DNA from: CAWVWD01 sp045106825
GTDB lineage: Bacteria; Bacteroidota; Bacteroidia; Chitinophagales; Saprospiraceae
Assembly: GCA_045106825.1 (NCBI GenBank)
Contig: JBGCFH010000272.1
Coordinates: forward strand, 1 to 8,995
Direction of reading: 5' to 3'
Length of the DNA stretch: 8,995 nt
The notes beneath the pieces were generated by a model that worked only from the letters and a program-made list of their open reading frames with translations, was not told the origin of the DNA and made no database searches. Both the position numbers and the translations under genes were made by a program. This document shows positions 5,724-8,995 of the stretch, piece by piece; positions within the stretch are counted from its first letter, which is position 1; the number at the start of each line of letters is the position of its first letter.

Positions 5724-6491
5724 TCACTTCAAGTAAAATCGTCTGATTCCGATAAAAACCAAAATCAAAACGGAATAAGCAATAAAAAACGGAATGACAA
5801 ATTCTTCTAATTGAAGTATCAACATAATCGCCATGATAAACAACTGAAAGCCCAAGCCAAAAGCCGATAAAAGTGTCATAAACCATTTTGGAAAAAGGTT
5901 TCCGTCCATCGCTTTTGTATCCAATAAATAAATTGCTCTATCAAAAACGTAATACAATAAATTATACGTTTTATGAAAAATATTCACATATTGCTGCGAT
6001 TCTCCTTTGAATGCTTTTGGTGTTGAATACTCAAAAACCCTACTTGTCGTGTCGCCATTCACTTTATTTCGTAATATAACGTAATAATAATTGTATAAAG
6101 TACCTTGCAACTGAATGCCAACAAAGGCCAAAAGCATGTATATTATTGCCGAATTTGTGATATACCAAAATGCTAATAGAAATAGAAAATTTAAGATAAT
6201 ATCCGCAATCGAATCATAATATCTACCGATATAAGACGGCGTGTTTTTCATACGTGCTAATTCGCCATCAGCTGCATCTAATATTGATTTTAAAATTAAA
6301 AAAATAGCAGCTAAAACATAGTAACCATAAAGAATACAACATATTGCTGCAAAGCCTGAAATAATAAAAAGAGAGGTAATATGAATCGGTGTAAAACAAG
6401 TTGTTTTTAAACTATTTGCAATCCATCGAGCAACGAATCTTCCATAATCTGAAATATCAACAAATTGATACTGCTTTGGTAATTTAGCCAT
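5724..6491 (-). CDS. CDP-alcohol phosphatidyltransferase family protein
   Basis: Integral membrane enzyme that transfers a substituted phosphate from a CDP-alcohol to an acceptor alcohol, usually in phospholipid synthesis. The 255-residue product has the complete family signature DxxDGxxAR(x8)GxxxDxxxD: Asp72, Asp75, Gly76, Ala79, Arg80, Gly89, Asp93, Asp97. All metal-binding aspartates are present, so it should be active. About six hydrophobic segments can be drawn (near 37-57, 58-72, 97-112, 114-133, 203-228, 231-250). The soluble middle section (about 140-200) is longer than in minimal family members. The acceptor (glycerol phosphate, inositol, serine or another) cannot be told from the signature. 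ATG start at 6491. It appears to be transcribed alone; the next minus-strand gene upstream (GNAT) ends 193 bp away. Confidence 0.92.
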   Translation of the reverse strand: MAKLPKQYQFVDISDYGRFVARWIANSLKTTCFTPIHITSLFIISGFAAICCILYGYYVLAAIFLILKSILDAADGELARMKNTPSYIGRYYDSIADIILNFLFLLAFWYITNSAIIYMLLAFVGIQLQGTLYNYYYVILRNKVNGDTTSRVFEYSTPKAFKGESQQYVNIFHKTYNLLYYVFDRAIYLLDTKAMDGNLFPKWFMTLLSAFGLGFQLFIMAIMLILQLEEFVIPFFIAYSVLILVFIGIRRFYLK

Positions 6492-6492
6492 T

Positions 6493-6527
6493 TTTATTGG
6501 TCAAATGATAAATTGCTAACCAATAAA
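6493..6527 (-). promoter_or_regulatory. Leader hairpin abutting the phosphatidyltransferase start codon
   Basis: Bases 6493-6501 and 6519-6527 are perfectly complementary (arms TTTATTGGT and ACCAATAAA, 17-base loop). In the minus-strand message the second arm ends one base before the ATG at 6491. Such a fold would crowd the ribosome entry site, so a translational role is possible but not shown. The remainder of 6528-6684 is AT-rich DNA in which I see no clear feature. Confidence 0.4.
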
Positions 6528-6684
6528 GTATTGATTGAAACCCATCAAAAAAATTAGAGTAAAATAACTCTACACAAAGTTAAAGCTAATTATGTTAGAT
6601 TAATGTAAAACGAGATTAATACTAATCCACATCTAAAATTCGTATAATATAAAATATAACACACGATTTTATTTTTTAATACTT

Positions 6685-7149
6685 TCACTTTTCAAAGAAA
6701 AACAACTTTACATTAAACCATTCACCATCAAAAGTTGCATTGTATTTTTTATAAAAATCAATAGCAGATTCGTTCCAATCCAAAACTTGCCATTTCATCA
6801 TTTTGCAATCTTGCTTTTTGGCTTCCGCAATAATCGCATCAAATAATAATTGACCAATACCTTGACGACGAAATTCTGGTTTGACAACAAAGTCTTCGAG
6901 ATACATCATTTTACCTTTCCATGTTGAATAAGTCAAATAATACAACGTCATTCCCAAAACTTGATTATTGTCATCAACGGCAACTTGTGATTGAAATGTA
7001 CCTTCTCGAAAATCTTTCGTTAACTCATCTAAAGTGACAATGACTTCTTCTTTAGCATTTTCAAAAACGGCTAATTCGACAATTAAATTTAAAATAGTCG
7101 CTAAATCTGCTTCTTCAGCATAACGAATTGTGATGTTGTTAGTTTGCAT
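6685..7149 (-). CDS. GNAT N-acetyltransferase of the diamine (SSAT-like) type
   Basis: Transfers acetyl from acetyl-CoA to an amine; cytoplasmic. The 154-residue product covers one full GNAT domain. Several blocks match what I know of spermidine/spermine N1-acetyltransferase and its thialysine-acetylating relatives: LIVELAVFEN (22-31), YYLTYSTWKGK then MYLEDFVV (70-89), RRQGIG as the pyrophosphate-binding loop (94-99), and WNESAIDFYKKYNA (125-138). Tyr133 corresponds to the general acid tyrosine and Glu85 to the conserved glutamate of that family. Substrate is therefore likely a polyamine or a small lysine analogue, but ribosomal or antibiotic amines cannot be excluded. ATG start at 7149. It is divergent from the glucosaminidase gene, sharing a 184-bp region with palindromic sites. 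No other polyamine gene is nearby. Confidence 0.9.
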   Translation of the reverse strand: MQTNNITIRYAEEADLATILNLIVELAVFENAKEEVIVTLDELTKDFREGTFQSQVAVDDNNQVLGMTLYYLTYSTWKGKMMYLEDFVVKPEFRRQGIGQLLFDAIIAEAKKQDCKMMKWQVLDWNESAIDFYKKYNATFDGEWFNVKLFFFEK

Positions 7150-7216
7150 TAATATCTGGATTATAATTTTTTTTCAAAATTTAAATAATTGAAAATCAAT
7201 ATTTTGGCTACTACTT

Positions 7217-7273
7217 CAATTTGTTTTAAACAAATTGTTTAACGATAATTTGGTTTATTGAAACAATTTGTTT
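7217..7273. promoter_or_regulatory. Tandem palindromic operator-like sites between GNAT and glucosaminidase genes
   Basis: Two perfect palindromes of the form AAACAA-N-TTGTTT lie at 7228-7240 and 7261-7273, with centres 33 bp apart, close to three helical turns. The first extends to 17 bp (TTAAACAA-A-TTGTTTAA, 7226-7242). The 14-mer CAATTTGTTTTAAA occurs at both places (7217-7230, 7264-7277), and a further GAAACAATT half-site lies near 7312-7320. The array sits 60-105 bp ahead of the glucosaminidase start and 80-125 bp ahead of the GNAT start. The AT-rich setting raises the chance of coincidence. Confidence 0.55.
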
Positions 7274-7333
7274 TAAATTTGTTGTGTAGTTAGAAACATT
7301 TAAAACATTTTGAAACAATTAAACTAATTAGAT

Positions 7334-8209
7334 ATGAATCGTTCGTTAACACAATTTAAACATAATTTAAACCAAAACTTGTTCAAAGCTAATTCTTTTT
7401 TCCGTGAAAATTGGTTTAAAGTTTTATTGGTTTTAGTCGTTGCTTTTATTATTACTCGCAAAGATTTAAATTTTCAGTTTGCATTAAACAATACAAGTAC
7501 GACTATTCAACAACCACATAATGGCGTTGTCACTTCGATTGCACAACCTTCGGCATTAGTTACAGGAAATCGAGGAACAGCACAACAAAATGTAGAAAAA
7601 GTCGAAAATACTCCAACAGACACAAAAAAAGCGACTAAAAAAATAACACCAAAAAAGCCAAAAGTTGATGATAACAAAGCACAGACTTTTTCAAACTTAG
7701 GTTTTGCTTTAAATCCTACTTACGCCAAACGTCATAATATTGATCCTGCAATTGTAGCCGAAAAGAAACGTATTTTGGATAGTTATATCAAGCGTTTTGC
7801 ACCAATCGCTGTACAAGAAATGAAAGAATATGGCATTCCTGCAAGTATTACATTAGCACAAGGGCTTTTGGAATCAAATGCTGGTGATAGTCGTTTGGCA
7901 AAAGATGCAAATAATCACTTTGGCATCAAATGCTTCTCAAAATCATGTGGAAAAGGGCATTGCAAAAATTATACAGATGATACACATAAAGATTTTTTTA
8001 GAGTTTATACAAATGTTTGGGAAAGTTATCGAGCTCATTCACTATTCTTACAACGCAACCGTTATAAACATTTACTGAAATTGAAAAAAACAGATTATAA
8101 AGCCTGGGCACATGGCTTGAGAAAAGCTGGCTATGCAACCGATAAAAGATATGCATACAAGTTAATCAGTATCATAGAAGTTCTTGATTTACAACGTTTT
8201 GATAAATAA
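7334..8209 (+). CDS. Membrane-anchored glucosaminidase domain protein (GH73-like peptidoglycan hydrolase)
   Basis: Cleaves the glycan strands of peptidoglycan in the periplasm. The 291-residue product has a short cytoplasmic N-terminus and one hydrophobic helix (about 27-41) without a cleavage site, so it is probably a type II anchor. A low-complexity Thr/Lys/Pro linker follows (about 60-115), then a C-terminal glucosaminidase domain (about 150-290). Glu180 in ITLAQGLLESNAGDSRLA is the expected catalytic acid. NHFGIKC, WESYRAHSLFL and KAGYATDKRYAYKLISIIE are typical of the family. Three cysteines (200, 205, 210) lie in a loop before KNYTDDT. No LysM or other wall-binding repeat is present. 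ATG start at 7334. It is followed by a clear terminator, so it is probably transcribed alone. Likely role: wall turnover or cell separation. Confidence 0.93.
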   Translation: MNRSLTQFKHNLNQNLFKANSFFRENWFKVLLVLVVAFIITRKDLNFQFALNNTSTTIQQPHNGVVTSIAQPSALVTGNRGTAQQNVEKVENTPTDTKKATKKITPKKPKVDDNKAQTFSNLGFALNPTYAKRHNIDPAIVAEKKRILDSYIKRFAPIAVQEMKEYGIPASITLAQGLLESNAGDSRLAKDANNHFGIKCFSKSCGKGHCKNYTDDTHKDFFRVYTNVWESYRAHSLFLQRNRYKHLLKLKKTDYKAWAHGLRKAGYATDKRYAYKLISIIEVLDLQRFDK

Positions 8210-8252
8210 GAATCAACCTCAAAGAATTTTTTTTTATATTAAATATTAGCTG

Positions 8253-8284
8253 ACCTCATTTCTTAATTGGAATGAGGTTTTTTT
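8253..8284 (+). terminator. Intrinsic terminator after the glucosaminidase gene
   Basis: ACCTCATT (8253-8260) pairs perfectly with AATGAGGT (8271-8278). The stem is extended inward by a T-G wobble and a C-G pair and is followed by a run of seven T (8278-8284). It lies about 45 bp after the stop codon and is the strongest terminator in the window. Confidence 0.88.
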
Positions 8285-8353
8285 GTTTGTATCTTTTCCT
8301 TTTTATGCCGTTAGATAAATGAAATTATATAATAAATCAAAAATCGAAAAATC

Positions 8354-8722
8354 ATGTTAAAACAAATTGTGTTATCAATATTAATAATTGCCATCGTGAG
8401 TTGTGGTGAAACAGAAAATAACAATGACCAAATCTATGGTAGCTGGGAAGCTATTTCATGGACTTCTGCTGGTATGGAAACATTGGATGAGACCTCAAAC
8501 GTTACCTTTCAATTCAATGATGATGATACTTATGCTGCAAAATCTGGAGAAACAACACAAGAAGAAGGCATTTATCGCTTAGAAGGAACAAAACTATACA
8601 CAACTGAAGAAGGTAAAATGCAAAAAATGGTCGAAGTCAAATTGTCGAGTACAGATACTTTGACAATGAATATGAATCGTTCGGGAACTGCTGAAACAAT
8701 GATTTTAGTAAAAAGCGAATAA
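8354..8722 (+). CDS. Small lipoprotein with lipocalin-like C-terminus
   Basis: A 122-residue secreted lipoprotein of unknown function. The N-terminus is a short lipoprotein signal: Lys3, a hydrophobic stretch, then the lipobox IVSC with the modified cysteine at 17. The mature protein begins GETENNND; acidic residues after the cysteine are linked with surface export in some Bacteroidota, so surface display is possible (inference). The body starts IYGSWEAISW and continues with alternating strands (VTFQFNDDDTYAA, EGIYRLEGTKLYTTEEGK, LTMNMNRSG). This G-x-W opening and a glycine/strand rhythm are common in lipocalin-like domains of this phylum. It lacks a recognisable catalytic motif. ATG start at 8354. 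It is separated from the glucosaminidase by a terminator, so it is an independent unit. Confidence 0.85.
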   Translation: MLKQIVLSILIIAIVSCGETENNNDQIYGSWEAISWTSAGMETLDETSNVTFQFNDDDTYAAKSGETTQEEGIYRLEGTKLYTTEEGKMQKMVEVKLSSTDTLTMNMNRSGTAETMILVKSE

Positions 8723-8737
8723 GATTAGGGCTTTTAA

Positions 8738-8762
8738 AAAATTCTAAAAGATGTAGAATTTT
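8738..8762 (+). terminator. Possible terminator hairpin after the lipoprotein gene
   Basis: AAAATTCTA (8738-8746) pairs perfectly with TAGAATTTT (8754-8762) over a 7-base loop, 16 bp after the stop codon. The stem is AT-rich and followed by GTTTAT rather than a clean T-run, so it is weaker than the terminator at 8253. Confidence 0.45.
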
Positions 8763-8807
8763 GTTTATAATAAATACGCTGAATGTATTCGAAATAAAGA
8801 ATTAGAG

Positions 8808-8843
8808 AGCAGATGATGTAATACTTGAATGTAATCATCTGCT
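8808..8843. other. Hairpin next to repeat copy 2
   Basis: AGCAGATGAT (8808-8817) is perfectly complementary to ATCATCTGCT (8834-8843), with a 16-base loop and the AT-rich TATTATTT following. It may be a terminator for the lipoprotein gene or for a gene reading in from the right. It lies 11 bp before the interspersed repeat, just as the hairpin at 483-525 adjoins the same end of copy 1. Confidence 0.6.
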
Positions 8844-8854
8844 TATTATTTCAG

Positions 8855-8995
8855 AAACGGTTTTCCTATAAAAATAATTTTGAACCACAAAAGGCACATA
8901 AGTATCAAAAGTGTTTTCACAAAAGTTATTTTATTTTCACTCTTTTGTGAATTCCTTTTGTGTCTTTTGTACCTTTTGTGGTTCAAATAATACAA
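8855..8995 (+). repeat. CACAAAAG-type interspersed repeat, copy 2 (uninterrupted)
   Basis: Bases 8855-8949 match the reverse complement of 385-479 at 94 of 95 positions, and 8962-8995 match 5-38 exactly. The 13 bases between (8949-8961) are absent from copy 1. The unit is itself an imperfect palindrome. TTGAACCACAAAAGGCACA (8880-8898) is inverted at 8968-8986 with one mismatch, and an inner pair TTCACAAAAG/CTTTTGTGAA lies at 8917-8926 and 8942-8951. It runs to the end of the window and probably beyond. No coding potential. This copy serves as the empty site for the 338-bp element. Confidence 0.92.

Noticed and set aside
5316..5886. Minus-strand frames overlapping the small hypothetical gene and the convergent gene end
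   Set aside because: They overlap better supported genes and contain no recognisable domain.
1..8995. A defence, phage, secretion or biosynthetic system
   Set aside because: Each gene was checked for such signatures; all recognisable ones are unrelated housekeeping or envelope genes and no transposase gene is present.

Overview
The window comes from an AT-rich member of the Bacteroidota. The evidence is the protein set: a CdaA-type diadenylate cyclase, a membrane-anchored GH73 glucosaminidase of the type common in this phylum, and a short lipoprotein with a lipocalin-like C-terminus. A TAnnTTTG-type promoter lies ahead of the enoyl-CoA hydratase gene, and clear Shine-Dalgarno sequences are absent. 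I cannot name a genus; a Chitinophagales/Saprospiria-like lineage is only a guess.

Layout: bases 1-538 hold no gene but are densely structured. They contain a copy of a CACAAAAG-type interspersed repeat, split by a 338-bp palindromic element (39-376) with inverted termini and a 9-bp target duplication, followed by a strong hairpin (483-525). Next comes cdaA (539-1324, +, TTG start), convergent with an ech-rsmA pair on the minus strand (enoyl-CoA hydratase, then 16S rRNA dimethyltransferase). A 430-bp divergent intergenic region leads to an orphan membrane PAS sensor histidine kinase (3504-5240, +). A 69-bp palindromic element (5282-5350) of the same family as the 338-bp one sits between the kinase and a small unrecognised gene (5377-5712, +). 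That gene is convergent with a CDP-alcohol phosphatidyltransferase (5724-6491, -). Then come an SSAT-like GNAT acetyltransferase (6685-7149, -), divergent from a membrane-anchored glucosaminidase (7334-8209, +, with a clear terminator), and a small lipoprotein (8354-8722, +). The window ends in a second, uninterrupted, inverted copy of the interspersed repeat (8855-8995).

The protein-coding genes look like ordinary chromosomal housekeeping and envelope genes: c-di-AMP signalling, ribosome maturation, acyl-CoA metabolism, phospholipid synthesis, peptidoglycan remodelling and sensing. I see no defence, phage or biosynthetic cluster. The novelty is in the non-coding DNA. Two non-autonomous palindromic elements of very different length share termini (CAGCTATTYTCGGTT) and each is flanked by an exact 9-bp direct repeat. 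The second copy of the host repeat supplies an in-window empty site for the larger element.
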